Of a DNA stretch of 64,000 bases, positions 8,497-19,500 are shown piece after piece. The stretch lies in assembly GCA_040386935.1 (NCBI GenBank), contig JAZKEQ010000001.1, forward strand, positions 140,319 through 204,318. Reading direction: 5' to 3'. The notes below the pieces were generated by a model. It was not told the DNA's origin. It saw only the letters and a list, made by a program, of their open reading frames with translations, and ran no database searches. How positions within the stretch are numbered: position 1 is the first letter of the stretch; every line of letters begins with the position of its first letter. This stretch comes from JABMMZ01 sp040386935 (GTDB lineage Bacteria > Bacteroidota > Bacteroidia > NS11-12g > UBA955). Made by a program: the position numbers and the translations under genes.

Positions 8497-9171
8497 ATGG
8501 ACCAATTATCACCACTTATTATCGCCCTATTCATTCTGATAACACTGTATAGTATTTATCAGTTTTTTAAAGCATCGGGCAACTCAAAAAATGCATTACT
8601 GATACTTTTCACAATATTACTTGTACAGGGAATACTTGGATTTACCGGGTTTTATCTAAATTTCAATACGATTCCTCCCCGATTTGTGGCATTACTTGGA
8701 CCGAGTTTACTCATCATTATTCTGCTATTTTCAACAAAAAAAGGTCGGCAGTTTTTAGATACGCTCAACCTTCAAAAATTGACCATACTTCACACCTTGA
8801 GAATTCCTGTCGAAATTGTATTGTATGCTATTTTTTCTGCAGGTCTAATACCGGAAACAATGACTTTTGAAGGTGCTAATTTCGATATGCTTTCAGGGAT
8901 TTCTGCTCCAATAATTGCCTATTTGGTATTTAAAACAAAAGCGCTCTCAATGAAAGCATTATTGATATGGAACTTTGTTACATTATTCTTGCTGATTAAT
9001 ATTCTTACTATTGCCATACTGGCACTCCCTACACCAATACAACAAGTAGGGCTTGACCAACCTAATATTGGCGTTGGATATTTTCCATTTGTATGGCTGC
9101 CTGCTATCATTGTTCCGCTAGTAATGCTATCTCACTTAGCAAGCATCAGACAACTCCTTAAAGCAAAATAA
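8497..9171 (+). CDS. Polytopic membrane protein of unknown function
   Basis: 224 residues with about six to seven hydrophobic segments: IIALFILITLYSIYQF, NALLILFTILLVQGILGF, FVALLGPSLLIIILLF, HTLRIPVEIVLYAIF and a final FVWLPAIIVPLVMLSHL. Short loops and no large soluble domain suggest a small integral inner-membrane protein. I chose the ATG at 8497; the TTG at 8473 would add eight polar residues with no support. It follows the Crp-type regulator at 69 bp and ends 11 bp before the convergent histidine kinase. No transport or enzymatic motif recognised. Confidence 0.75.
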   Translation: MDQLSPLIIALFILITLYSIYQFFKASGNSKNALLILFTILLVQGILGFTGFYLNFNTIPPRFVALLGPSLLIIILLFSTKKGRQFLDTLNLQKLTILHTLRIPVEIVLYAIFSAGLIPETMTFEGANFDMLSGISAPIIAYLVFKTKALSMKALLIWNFVTLFLLINILTIAILALPTPIQQVGLDQPNIGVGYFPFVWLPAIIVPLVMLSHLASIRQLLKAK

Positions 9172-9182
9172 ACCCTTATTAA

Positions 9183-11717
9183 TTAATCAACTTTAACATG
9201 AGGGAGACACACTTTAAAAGTGGATCCCTCATTTAACTGACTCTCTACTTCTATTTTGCCTCCCATGGCTTCTACCTGAATTTTCACCATACTTAAACCT
9301 ATGCCTTTGCCGGGTATTGTTTTGCCATGCAATCGTTTATACAACTCAAATATTTTAGAACCGTTCTTTTCCATGTCAATACCCATCCCATTGTCTTTGA
9401 TGCTGAAACAAATGAATTTACTGCAAATTGATGTACTGATATGGATCTTCGGCTGCCTGTCGGGCGATCGATATTTAATAGCATTAGATACCAGATTATA
9501 GATAATACTGTAGATATAACCTTTAACCGTTACAGTTCCGGCAGAAGCTTTAAAATCACTTCTTATTTCAGCACGACTTTCTGTTATCGCATCGTCCAAT
9601 ACGCTTTGTATCAAACCGAGCTCAGTTGCAAAGTCCACATACTCATATTTCATTCCTTCATTATCAGTAGCTGTAATAATGTCATTCATATCTTTAATGA
9701 CATTGTCCAAATTATTAATTTCTAAGGTAATGTATTTTAGGATTTTTTCATTCTCGCTATCTCCCTCCTTATCGCTTTCAAGCAAACTTGCCAAACCCTG
9801 TATCTTCACAATTGGGGATCTAAGATTATGCGACACCATATAGGCAAACTGCTTCAGGTTTTTGTTTTTTACCTGCAATTGTTCAACATATTCCAATGTG
9901 CCAATTTCCGCTAATTTTTTCAATGTAATATCATTAATGGCAATACATATACCAAACATCTCTTCTTTATCTTTCGAAACAGGATTCATTAATATATCGT
10001 AATAGGTCATAGCCCCGTCAGATTGAAGATAAGACGCCTGATAAGCAACATCTTTATTTGACAATACTGTCAATATCCTTTCATTCATTTCGCTGAGTCC
10101 TTCACCCGAAAAATATGTCAACCAATTATCACCTACGGCAATATTATTATTCAGCGAATTTTTTACACAAGAAGCGGCCTCATTATTAAAAAGAAGGACG
10201 TTCAATTCATTGTCGAGCAAAATATAACCGGCTCTGGCATTATAAAAAACCGCCTGTAGATTTGCTTCCGATCGTTTAAGTGTTTCTTCGGATTTTTTGC
10301 GTTCGGTAATATCCTGAATAGTGCCATAAATGCGCACCAATGCTCCGTTCTTATTAAACAAAAACTGAGTTTGAGAATACACTGTTTTCACGCAACCATC
10401 CGGTCTGATAATCCTATATTCATCTTGTAAAAGTTCACCTGACTGCTGATGGACTTTCTTTTTTTCAATGACTCTGTCTCTGTCTGCCGGGTGAAGCATC
10501 ATTACAAACGCATCGTAGCTGGGAACAAAAGCATCATTAACCCCGTATATCAGTCTAGTGCCTTTTGACCAATAAATTTCTTCTTTTATTTTATCGATAT
10601 TCCAGTTGCCGATTTTTGCCAGTTGCTGTGCTTCATCCAATTGCTGTGTTTTATCAAGCAACTCACCTGTTCTTACTTCAATTTTGAGTTCCAAAGAATC
10701 ATTGAGCTCTTTTATATGCACTTCATTTTGTATTTGTGAGGTAATGTCCCAATTTGTGCCAACCATACGAATGGCTTCTCCCTTACTATTACGGTTAATA
10801 ATCCCTCTTGCTTTGATGTGACGAATAGAACCATCAGGCCATATAATTCTGTAGCTGGTATTAAAATCCTTTTCACCACTAAATGCTTTATTTGCTTCAT
10901 CAAGTATGCCTTCCCTATCATCCGGATAAATGAGGGCCATCCATCCTTCTACTGTATTGTCAAAATCATCATGCCCCATGCCAAAAATGGCATACATGAT
11001 ATCGTCCCACATCAATTGTTTATTGATAATATCGTAATCCCAAATGCCTATATTGGCGCCTTTAGTTGCTAATTGCAATCTCCTGGAAACTTCGCGATAG
11101 GCATTGCTTTTTTGCTTGATATCAGCAATTGCTTCATTGTTATTTTTTTCAGCATATCTTGCCTGGATTGCAATCATGCAAACGCTTAGTATTGTAGTAA
11201 CGAAATAATCAAAATTAACAATCGTTTCATCATTGCCCAATAAATCATAAGTGATCCATTTTGTATTTGAGCTTACCCAATAGAAATAAGCCGCATGGCA
11301 AATGGCTATACCTGCCATCAGCAAACCACCTCGCCTACCGAGCAACATATAAGAAAGCAAAATAAGCGGAGCAATGTACAACATGGTAGAGTTGCGCAGC
11401 CCACCCGAGAAATATGCCACTATGTGTAGAAGAACAAATAAAACAACCAATAGCACAATATTGGCTACTTTCTGATTTTTATGCCACCCTAATAACAAGT
11501 GATTAACACATACAGCAACAATTAAGCCTGAAAGTATTAAAAAAACAATTGTATCAATTACCTCAACCAATGATACCTGATATAAAAACACCAAATAAAC
11601 AATTACTGTAAATAAAGTTGCCAGTTTAAACAGGTGAAAACGCTGACGAGCGACCATATCGCCAACGGAAAATCCATCTTTGATAGTCTTAAGTAAAATA
11701 ACTTTCTTGAAACTCAT
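9183..11717 (-). CDS. PAS-domain sensor histidine kinase
   Basis: 844 residues. The N-terminal membrane sensor has about six helices (residues 25-190). Three PAS/PAC units follow, each ending in the PAC signature: YRIIWPDGSIRHIKARG (about 290), YRIIRPDGCVKTVYSQT (about 430), and a third around 490-590. The kinase core has an H-box FAYMVSHNLRSPIVK (phospho-acceptor His about 630) of the HisKA-related type common in Bacteroidota. The ATPase has an N-box NLVSNAIKYRSP, a G1 box DNGMGID and a G2 box GKGIGLSMVK, and ends without a receiver domain. Known role: autophosphorylation and phosphotransfer to an unlinked response regulator. No regulator gene is adjacent, so it is an orphan kinase. It runs convergently to the Crp-linked pair. 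Confidence 0.95.
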   Translation of the reverse strand: MSFKKVILLKTIKDGFSVGDMVARQRFHLFKLATLFTVIVYLVFLYQVSLVEVIDTIVFLILSGLIVAVCVNHLLLGWHKNQKVANIVLLVVLFVLLHIVAYFSGGLRNSTMLYIAPLILLSYMLLGRRGGLLMAGIAICHAAYFYWVSSNTKWITYDLLGNDETIVNFDYFVTTILSVCMIAIQARYAEKNNNEAIADIKQKSNAYREVSRRLQLATKGANIGIWDYDIINKQLMWDDIMYAIFGMGHDDFDNTVEGWMALIYPDDREGILDEANKAFSGEKDFNTSYRIIWPDGSIRHIKARGIINRNSKGEAIRMVGTNWDITSQIQNEVHIKELNDSLELKIEVRTGELLDKTQQLDEAQQLAKIGNWNIDKIKEEIYWSKGTRLIYGVNDAFVPSYDAFVMMLHPADRDRVIEKKKVHQQSGELLQDEYRIIRPDGCVKTVYSQTQFLFNKNGALVRIYGTIQDITERKKSEETLKRSEANLQAVFYNARAGYILLDNELNVLLFNNEAASCVKNSLNNNIAVGDNWLTYFSGEGLSEMNERILTVLSNKDVAYQASYLQSDGAMTYYDILMNPVSKDKEEMFGICIAINDITLKKLAEIGTLEYVEQLQVKNKNLKQFAYMVSHNLRSPIVKIQGLASLLESDKEGDSENEKILKYITLEINNLDNVIKDMNDIITATDNEGMKYEYVDFATELGLIQSVLDDAITESRAEIRSDFKASAGTVTVKGYIYSIIYNLVSNAIKYRSPDRQPKIHISTSICSKFICFSIKDNGMGIDMEKNGSKIFELYKRLHGKTIPGKGIGLSMVKIQVEAMGGKIEVESQLNEGSTFKVCLPHVKVD

Positions 11718-12040
11718 TACCCTTTAATTCTGGTGAGTTATTCGGGCATAAAAACCTTGAATCCTATTGCTGTAATTCGTCTTTCGTACTTTTATTATGG
11801 TTTCATTTTGTAGATGTCTCATCATAATTTGCTGTATGTTTATTATACAAAATTAACGAGTAACGATTAAATTATCAAGCATTTATAAAAAGTCCTATTT
11901 AAAAGAACCAGCAGGGCATTTTATCGACAATCTCCATGTTGCAATACCCACCCTGATTATATTTGTTAAAATAATTTAAAAAAAATTGAACTTCCGGTAT
12001 TTCCGGGTGTATAAGTATAAATTTTAAGTCCCATCCACCA
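11718..12040. other. Divergent intergenic region (kinase / ECF sigma)
   Basis: About 320 bp between the divergent histidine kinase and ECF sigma genes, so it must hold both promoters. I see a direct repeat of TTCCGG near 11990-12010 just before the sigma gene, which could be an ECF-type element, but no clear housekeeping -33/-7 pair and no ORF. Confidence 0.4.
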
Positions 12041-12622
12041 TTGTTCAGCAAAAAGAAAATACCCTATCCCCAATTACCAGATGAAGCACTGATGCCTGCA
12101 ATCTGCAAGCGTGATACAGATGCTTTCAGTGAATTGTATGACAGATATTTTGATAAATTGGTTTGGTTTGCTTCTCGATTTGTTGAAGACACACATAAGG
12201 CTGAAGATATTGTTCAGGAAGTTTTCATGAAACTCATAGAAAAACCGGAGCATTTTAACAAAGACATGCGATTTTCTACATGGGTATATACCGTCACTTC
12301 AAATGCCTGTAAAAATCATTTGAGAAATGAGCAAAACCGCAATAGAATTATGGAGGAAACAATTAAACCTGGAGCAGTTCAGCACGCACATTCAATGCTA
12401 GAAATTGATGCGAAAATTTTGAGACAACGTATTAATTCAGCATACAACAGCCTCAATGAGAAGGAAAAAAATATTTTCATTTTGAGGTTTGAACAGGAAT
12501 TAAGTTTAAAAGAAATAGCAGAAATTATTGCTATTCCTGAAGGCTCGGTAAAATCCGGCATTTATTATTTATTGAAAAAATTTACACCCTATTTAAAAGA
12601 TTTCAGTTATGGACAACAATAA
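12041..12622 (+). CDS. ECF RNA polymerase sigma factor
   Basis: 193 residues of sigma-70 region 2 plus region 4. Region 2 (about 25-95): DAFSELYDRYFDKLVWFASRFV and HKAEDIVQEVFMKLIEK, then FSTWVYTVTSNACKNHLR. Region 4 (about 130-185): LNEKEKNIFILRFEQELSLK and EIAEIIAIPEGSVKSGIYYL, the -35-binding helix-turn-helix. The only upstream start in frame is TTG at 12041; an ATG at 12089 would remove a plausible N-terminal helix, so I prefer TTG. The next gene starts inside this one (14-bp overlap) and encodes a single-pass membrane protein, the usual place for an anti-sigma factor. Confidence 0.93.
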   Translation: MFSKKKIPYPQLPDEALMPAICKRDTDAFSELYDRYFDKLVWFASRFVEDTHKAEDIVQEVFMKLIEKPEHFNKDMRFSTWVYTVTSNACKNHLRNEQNRNRIMEETIKPGAVQHAHSMLEIDAKILRQRINSAYNSLNEKEKNIFILRFEQELSLKEIAEIIAIPEGSVKSGIYYLLKKFTPYLKDFSYGQQ

Positions 12623-13247
12623 CATCCACATACCATCCGAAATTTTCGATTGGATCAATACAAAAGACTTTGATGCACTTACTGAAGCACAACAGCAATT
12701 GGTATTGGAACATTTAACTAAAGAAACCTACAATGAGTTATATGAAAATGCATTTCGGATTCAAGAAGGCCTTAGCCTCAATCAATCTCCCCGTCATTCC
12801 AAGATAAAACGCAATCTGATTGAACAGCTTGAAAACAAACAAGGGTCTTCTATGTCATTAATTCGCAATTTCAGCAACAACACATTCTGGAAAGCTGCAG
12901 CTGTTGTTTTAATATTTATTTCAGGATGGATTAGCCATCAGTTGATACACCATCAGCCATTAGGGAATTTCCCTTTCATGACGATTACTGATACGGCCTC
13001 TATGAATCAGGAAATAGAAAAAGCATTCATTGGTATTAAAGATTCCATCGCTAAAGATTCGCAATACTATCTGAAAAAATTCTTTGACGAAAAAAACCGA
13101 TGCACACCTGATTGTGACGATCCTTCACTTGTCCCCGACAATCTCAATAAAATTAATGGCAAACGCATTGATACCGTTTTCAACCGACCACCAAAGTATT
13201 TGCCCTTAATAAAACATCCCATTAGTTTGGAGGAACTATCCTCATAA
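12609..13247 (+). CDS. Putative anti-sigma factor, single-pass membrane protein
   Basis: 212 residues with a cytoplasmic-looking N-terminal 90 residues (IPSEIFDWINTKDFDALTEA, helical), one transmembrane helix (about 95-112, AAAVVLIFISGWISHQLI) and an outside region with two Cys (RCTPDCDDP) and a Pro-rich tail. It overlaps the ECF sigma gene by 14 bp, so the two are co-translated. Topology, size and position fit an anti-sigma regulator; the zinc-binding HxxxCxxC signature of ZAS proteins is absent, so the assignment rests on context. The DUF2723 gene follows 25 bp downstream and may be part of the same transcript. Confidence 0.72.
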   Translation: MDNNNIHIPSEIFDWINTKDFDALTEAQQQLVLEHLTKETYNELYENAFRIQEGLSLNQSPRHSKIKRNLIEQLENKQGSSMSLIRNFSNNTFWKAAAVVLIFISGWISHQLIHHQPLGNFPFMTITDTASMNQEIEKAFIGIKDSIAKDSQYYLKKFFDEKNRCTPDCDDPSLVPDNLNKINGKRIDTVFNRPPKYLPLIKHPISLEELSS

Positions 13248-13272
13248 TTTTACACTAATCCATTTATTATTC

Positions 13273-16200
13273 ATGCGCTATTCAACCATTAACAATTTAA
13301 TGGGATGGGGAGTCTTTACCCTTTCCCTTACCGTTTACACATTAACACTCGAGCCATCAGTCAGCCTGTGGGACTGTGGTGAATTTACAGCAGCTGCCGA
13401 CAAACTACAAGTAGTGCATGCACCGGGAGCTCCCCTGTTCTTAATGGCAGGGCGACTCGCTGCTCTATTCGCTCCTTCACCTGAGTATGTATCATTTGCC
13501 GTTAACATGTTGAGTGCTATTTTCAGTGCATTAACTGTTATGTTTACTTTTTGGATTACCACACATTTTTCAAAAAAAATATCTGGCAAAAACGACAATA
13601 CTCCAATTCAAAAAATCATCATCTTTTCTTCAGGTTTTGTTGCTGCCATGGCCCTCACTTTTTGCGATTCGTTTTGGTTCAGCGCTGTGGAGGCTGAAGT
13701 ATACGCCATGTCTTCATTTTTTACCGCCCTCACATTTTGGGCAGCACTCAAGTGGGAAGAGAGTAAGAGTGTTTATGCCGACAAATGGTTAATATTAATT
13801 GCATATTTAACTGGCCTTGCCATAGGAACACACCTACTCAATCTATTAGTGATTCCTGCTATTGCTTTTATTGTGTATTTCAAAAATTTCAAGTACTCTC
13901 GCAAAGGCATTCTTTACTGCTTTCTAATAGGGTTGGGTATTGTATTATTTTTACAAAAGGGCATCATACCCGGTGTGCCTGAACTGATGGCAAGTATGGA
14001 TCTCTTTTTTGTCAATACCCTCGGTATGGGTTTTGGCTCAGGGGCATTATTTGCTATTGCTGCTTTATTTGGATTAACGGCTTGGGGAATTTATTATTTC
14101 GGTAAAGTAAAACCAAAGCGCAACTATCAATTGGCTTTTATCAGCTTAGCATATGTATTACTCGGCTATGGCAGCTATGCAATGGTGGTAGTAAGATCGA
14201 ATGACAAGCTACCCATAGACATGAGCAACCCTGAAGAGCCTTTCAATCTGGTGAGTTATATCAACCGCGAACAATATGTACAACGACCTTTGGCGTATGG
14301 GCCTTACTTTAATGCTCCCCCTGTTGATGTTGTAACAGGTGCCACTTTGTACCGAAAAGATGAAACCATTTATACCCCTATTGGCGAAAAACGCGACTAT
14401 AAATACGACCCTGATTACAATGCATTCTTTCCCAGAATGGGCGACATGCAGGGCGATAACAGCGCTATAGGCTACCGCTATTGGGGTGGAATGACCGACA
14501 TTGAAAACCACATTGCCTCACTCGAAAATGAAATAAGACAAACACCTGACCCTCAAAAAAAACAAAGTTTGAACGCTGAGTTAGAGGAAGTAAAAAAGGA
14601 GAAACCAAGCATGAAAAACAATCTGCAATTCTTTTTCACTTACCAACTCAATCATATGTACTTCCGCTATTTCATGTGGAATTTTGCCGGTCGACAAAAC
14701 GACAGGCAAGGATACAGTTACTCTGAATATACAGATGGCAACTGGATAAGTGGTATCCCTATACTTGATAATATGCGCCTAGGACCACAAGACAATCAGC
14801 CCGATTACATAAAAAACAATATGGCTAAAAATACATTCTTTTTAATTCCTTTTATAATGGGCATACTCGGCATCATCATCCATTTTAAAAAACAGAAAAA
14901 AGACGCCATTGTAATTACAATACTGTTTGTTTTCACAGGTTTGTTAATCATTGTTTTCCTTAATCAACCGCCTTTTGAACCTCGCGAAAGAGATTATGTG
15001 CATGTCGGTTCATTTCAAACTTTCTGTATCTGGATTGGCTTAGGAGTGATGTATATTTTTGATAGACTACAAAGAAAAACAAAACGACTAACCGCTGCAT
15101 TGATTGCTGTGGCAGTAGGTTTATCAGCACCTTTACTAATGGGCTCACAGGGATGGGATGATCACGACCGCAGTGGTCGTTACATAGGAATTGATTTTGC
15201 AAAAAACTATCTCAACTCCTGTCCGCCTAATGCTATTTTATTATGCAATGGCGACAATGACACTTACCCTTTATGGTACGCTCAAAATGTAGAAGGCTTA
15301 AGACGAGATGTGCGCATCATCAATCAAAATTTATTACCGACTGATTGGTATTCACAGGCATTGCTGACAAAAATTTACGACAGCGAGCCTTTGCCTATGA
15401 CATTGACTAAGCAACAATTGGCTGCTGGCGAAAATGAATATTTTCAATATGAAGGCAATGAAAGTAGCAATCACCCTACAGATTTACGCACTTTCATCTC
15501 CCAACTCACGAGTAATAAAACTCAGTCATTCGCAACCAGGCAATTTACCATCCCTGTCAATACATCTACTACTAAAAAAAGAATGATAGCATTAGGTTTA
15601 GACACCACCAATCTGACCAATCAAATGCAATTAACTTTCCCATCAAGAGGCATTAGCAAAGGAGATTTGGCAGTACTTGATATTATCGCAACAAATGCTG
15701 AAAGAGGCTGGCCACGTCCTATTTGTTTTTCGGCAACAGTTGGCAGTGATGGTTTACTGAACATGGAACCCTATATGGAAAGAAGAGGTTTGGTTTATCT
15801 ATTAACTCCCGTAAAACACGCAACAAACAATGGTGATGTCACCAAACTATCAGAAGAGGTATTGTATGATTTATTGATGAATAAATATCGCTATTACGGC
15901 ATGAAAGAAAAAGCAAAATTTTTTCTCGATGATAAAGCTGACATTGCAGCTTCATATCTTCAGGAGATGTTCATTGCATTGGCCGGCACCTATCTCAACA
16001 AAGCTGAGGAAATCAAATTCAATGACAGCACCTTCTCTAGGGCCGACAACAAGCAACAATTTGATCTTTACAGAAAGCGTGCAGCCTCATTGCTCAACAA
16101 GTGTAGCCTTGAAATCCCTGAACATGTATTAGCAACAAAAGCGCAGGCAAAATTAAACATGGCCCTCATCTATCACGAGATTGGTGATACTGTAAAATCG

Positions 16201-16440
16201 GAAATGCATTTGAAAACATTATTTGCAACAAGCAAACAGGAAGTCGGATATTTTGTAAAATTCACCGGCAGAACACAGGGCACGGATTATATAAAATCTT
16301 TGGCCAACGATGCCATGGAGACCATGAAATCTGCCTATACTTATGCGGAAAAATTTGGTTATAAAGATTTGGCGAAGAATATGCTGAGGGATATCAAACA
16401 ACTTGAATCACCCGTCAATACTTTCCTGAATGGCATTTAA
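13273..16440 (+). CDS. DUF2723 family membrane protein (GT-C-like glycosyltransferase)
   Basis: 1055 residues. The N-terminal half is polytopic (roughly ten or more helices up to residue 600) and has the DUF2723 hallmark near residues 30-65: LWDCGEFTAAADKLQVVHAP followed by GAPLFLMAGRLAALF. The acidic DCGEF loop resembles the catalytic loop of GT-C protein-mannosyltransferase-like enzymes. The C-terminal 450 residues are soluble and probably periplasmic, with a distinctive DNDTYPLWYAQNVEGLRRDV segment and TPR-like helices near the end. Bacteroidota have one or more copies, and a role in envelope protein glycosylation has been proposed for the family; substrate unknown. It lies 25 bp after the sigma/anti-sigma pair. 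Confidence 0.9.
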   Translation: MRYSTINNLMGWGVFTLSLTVYTLTLEPSVSLWDCGEFTAAADKLQVVHAPGAPLFLMAGRLAALFAPSPEYVSFAVNMLSAIFSALTVMFTFWITTHFSKKISGKNDNTPIQKIIIFSSGFVAAMALTFCDSFWFSAVEAEVYAMSSFFTALTFWAALKWEESKSVYADKWLILIAYLTGLAIGTHLLNLLVIPAIAFIVYFKNFKYSRKGILYCFLIGLGIVLFLQKGIIPGVPELMASMDLFFVNTLGMGFGSGALFAIAALFGLTAWGIYYFGKVKPKRNYQLAFISLAYVLLGYGSYAMVVVRSNDKLPIDMSNPEEPFNLVSYINREQYVQRPLAYGPYFNAPPVDVVTGATLYRKDETIYTPIGEKRDYKYDPDYNAFFPRMGDMQGDNSAIGYRYWGGMTDIENHIASLENEIRQTPDPQKKQSLNAELEEVKKEKPSMKNNLQFFFTYQLNHMYFRYFMWNFAGRQNDRQGYSYSEYTDGNWISGIPILDNMRLGPQDNQPDYIKNNMAKNTFFLIPFIMGILGIIIHFKKQKKDAIVITILFVFTGLLIIVFLNQPPFEPRERDYVHVGSFQTFCIWIGLGVMYIFDRLQRKTKRLTAALIAVAVGLSAPLLMGSQGWDDHDRSGRYIGIDFAKNYLNSCPPNAILLCNGDNDTYPLWYAQNVEGLRRDVRIINQNLLPTDWYSQALLTKIYDSEPLPMTLTKQQLAAGENEYFQYEGNESSNHPTDLRTFISQLTSNKTQSFATRQFTIPVNTSTTKKRMIALGLDTTNLTNQMQLTFPSRGISKGDLAVLDIIATNAERGWPRPICFSATVGSDGLLNMEPYMERRGLVYLLTPVKHATNNGDVTKLSEEVLYDLLMNKYRYYGMKEKAKFFLDDKADIAASYLQEMFIALAGTYLNKAEEIKFNDSTFSRADNKQQFDLYRKRAASLLNKCSLEIPEHVLATKAQAKLNMALIYHEIGDTVKSEMHLKTLFATSKQEVGYFVKFTGRTQGTDYIKSLANDAMETMKSAYTYAEKFGYKDLAKNMLRDIKQLESPVNTFLNGI

Positions 16441-16502
16441 CAATTCTAGCAATTCCATTTAAAACAGCTATTCGACAGGTATTCTGATTGCATACATTGA
16501 AT

Positions 16503-16533
16503 TTTGGTTAATTCATGTGGGATTGTATATTTG
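16503..16533 (+). promoter_or_regulatory. Promoter of the hybrid histidine kinase
   Basis: TTTG (16503-16506), 19-nt spacer, TATATTTG (16526-16533): a perfect consensus pair. It lies downstream of the earliest in-frame GTG (16517), so the true start must be a later codon, the ATG at 16598. Confidence 0.7.
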
Positions 16534-16597
16534 TGTAAAACTATCTAAAGGTCAGGTTTTATCTCAACATATCTACCTGTTATCACCCCTCCCATAT

Positions 16598-19500
16598 ATG
16601 ACAAACAAATACCCTGTTCCTGCCAATGAGCAAGAGCGACTGAAAGCACTACTGAACTACAACATTCTTGACACCATGCCAGATGAGCAGTTGGATGCCA
16701 TTACCAGGATTGCATCTTATATCTGCAAAACGCCCATTGCGCTCATTACACTGATAGACAAGGACAGGCAGTGGATTAAATCAAAAGTAGGAAGTGAAAT
16801 ACAAGAAACATCAAGAAAAGTTTCATTTTGCCAACACACTGTAATGGGCACAGAACTGTTAGAGATTCCTGATACTTATGAAGATGAGAGATTATCGGAC
16901 AATCCATTTGTAACTGATGGGATGAAGCTGCGCTTTTATGCAGGCATGCCGCTTATTAATCCTGACGGCCTGAGCATAGGGTCGCTTTGTGTTGTAGATG
17001 ATGTCCCTAGGCATTTAACAGATGAGCAAAAAGATATTCTTAAAACACTGAGTCGTGAAATCATCACACATTTGGAATTGCGAAAAACCAATGCCAACTT
17101 ACAGGGTAAAATCAATGAATTAGTTACGGATAGAATTGAAAAAACAGAAGCAGATTTAAACACTTATCAATTTGCACTCAATCAATTTGCCTCAGTTTGC
17201 ATTACCAATCTGACAGGTGAAATTACAATGGCCAATAAAAATTTCTGTAACATCACCGGACTTACTTTAAATGAATTGACGGGTAAATATGTTGGCAATG
17301 CTATTTCAAATAATTTCCCTGAAACTTTTTATGCTGAGGTAAGAGAAGCAGTGCTGAAAGGAGAAATATGGCATGGTGAAGTAGAAGGCAAACATAAATC
17401 AGGCAACATTTATTGGACCGATACGGTAGTTATACCATACATCAACAAGCACAAACAACCTTATCAATTCATGGTAATTCTGCAAGACATTACCGACAAG
17501 AAAAAGGCTGATGATACCTTGTCTAAACTTGCTAAAGTACAGCAGGGCATACTCAATGGCACCGACTACGCCATCATCCATGTAGAGCCATCAGGATTGA
17601 TTAAAACATTCAATTCGGGTGCTGAAAAGATGCTGGGTTATAAGGCAGAAGAGATGGTGGGTATTCACAATCCGGGGGTATTCCACGATCATGAAGAAAT
17701 TGAAAAACGCACTCTTGAATTAAACAATGAACTCGGTATAAACCTTACGCCCGGTTTTGAAACATTTGTTGCAAAAGCAAATAAAGGAATAGTAGATACC
17801 AATGAGTGGACTTTTATACGCAAAGATCAATCTCGCATCACTGTTCTATTATCAGTCAGCACATTGAGAGATAACGAAGGAAATATTTTAGGTCACCTCG
17901 GTATTGCACGTGATATTACTGAGAGTATCCAATCGCGTTCGCAGGTAAAATTATTTGAAGAGATTGTAAGAAACATGACGACCGGCTTGTTGGTATGGCA
18001 GCTTGAGGAAGTGAACAACAACGATGACTTTAGATTAATCATGACCAATGATGCTGCTATAAATACACTTCCTGAAAGAAAGGATTATACAGGAGGTATT
18101 ATGACCGAAGTGTTTCCAAGTACAAAACAATCTCCGATGCTGGATATGTACAAAGGTATTGTCAGTAACAATCAGCCTATACAAATTCCGGAGTACAAAG
18201 CATCCATCTCAATACCGGAACAACATTACTATTCAATTACAGCATTTCCTTTACAAAATAAACGCGTGGGTGTATTGTTCCACGATATTACAACACTCAA
18301 ACACATTGAGGCAGAATTAAGAGAAGCCAAAAGTCTGGCTGAACAATCCATGTTGGCAAAAGATCAATTCCTTGCGAACATGAGTCATGAAATACGCACA
18401 CCAATGAATGCGATAGTAGGATTTACTGACCTACTATTACAAACAAACACCAATAGCGAACAAAAGGAATATCTTGATTCTGTAAAGCTGGCAGGTGAAA
18501 ATTTATTGGGTATCATCAACGACATTCTTGACTTTTCAAAAATAGAATCGGGCAAACTCTCTATTGAAGACCGACCATTCAAATTAAAGCCAATGCTTCA
18601 GCACATCTATTCCTTGCTCAATATAAAGGCAATGGATAAATTACTAGGCTTCAACATTAATCTCGATCTTGAACTACCTGAAGTAGTAAGTGGCGACTCG
18701 CTGCGTTTGCAACAGGTGTTAATCAATCTGGCAGGCAATGCCATTAAGTTTACCGAAAAAGGTCAGGTTGATATTGCCGCAAAAGTAATCAGCAAAAACA
18801 ATCAACACTATACCATTCGTTTTTCTGTAAAAGACTCAGGTATTGGAATTAAAGATGAAATGAAATCTTTGGTATTCGAGCGTTTTACACAGGCAAATAA
18901 TGAGATACACCGTCAGTATGGTGGTACGGGTTTAGGATTAAGCATATCGCGCAATCTCATTCAACTGATGGGTGGCGAATTGCAGATGAACTCAGAGTTT
19001 GGCAAAGGCTCAGAATTCTATTTTGAATTAAATTTCAAAAAGGTGGATGATGTGGGTATCAAAAAATTGGACAAGATTCTCAACTTTAATTTACCTGTTA
19101 AAAAAGTACATGTTCTCCTATTTGAAGACAACACATTGAATCAACAACTCGCCAAAAAAGTATTGTCTAAATTTGGTTTTGAAATCACATTGGCTGAGAA
19201 TGGAAAAATTGGCATTGATAAATTAAAAGAACAATCGTTTGATATCATTCTGATGGATTTGCAAATGCCTGAAATAGATGGCTACCAGGCCACTGAAATC
19301 ATACGCAATGAATTAAAATTAAAGACTCCTATAATTGCCATGACAGCGCATTCACTGGTAGGCGAAAAAGAAAAATGTATCGCAGTGGGTATGGATGACT
19401 TTATTTCAAAACCATTTAAGCAAGAAGACTTATATGAAGTACTGACCAACCTGCTACCTGAATCTTTTTTTGATACAGAGCATTCAGTTACGGCACCTAT

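Noticed and set aside
16517..16597. GTG start for the hybrid kinase
   Set aside because: It lies inside a perfect promoter; the GAF domain begins correctly from the ATG at 16598.
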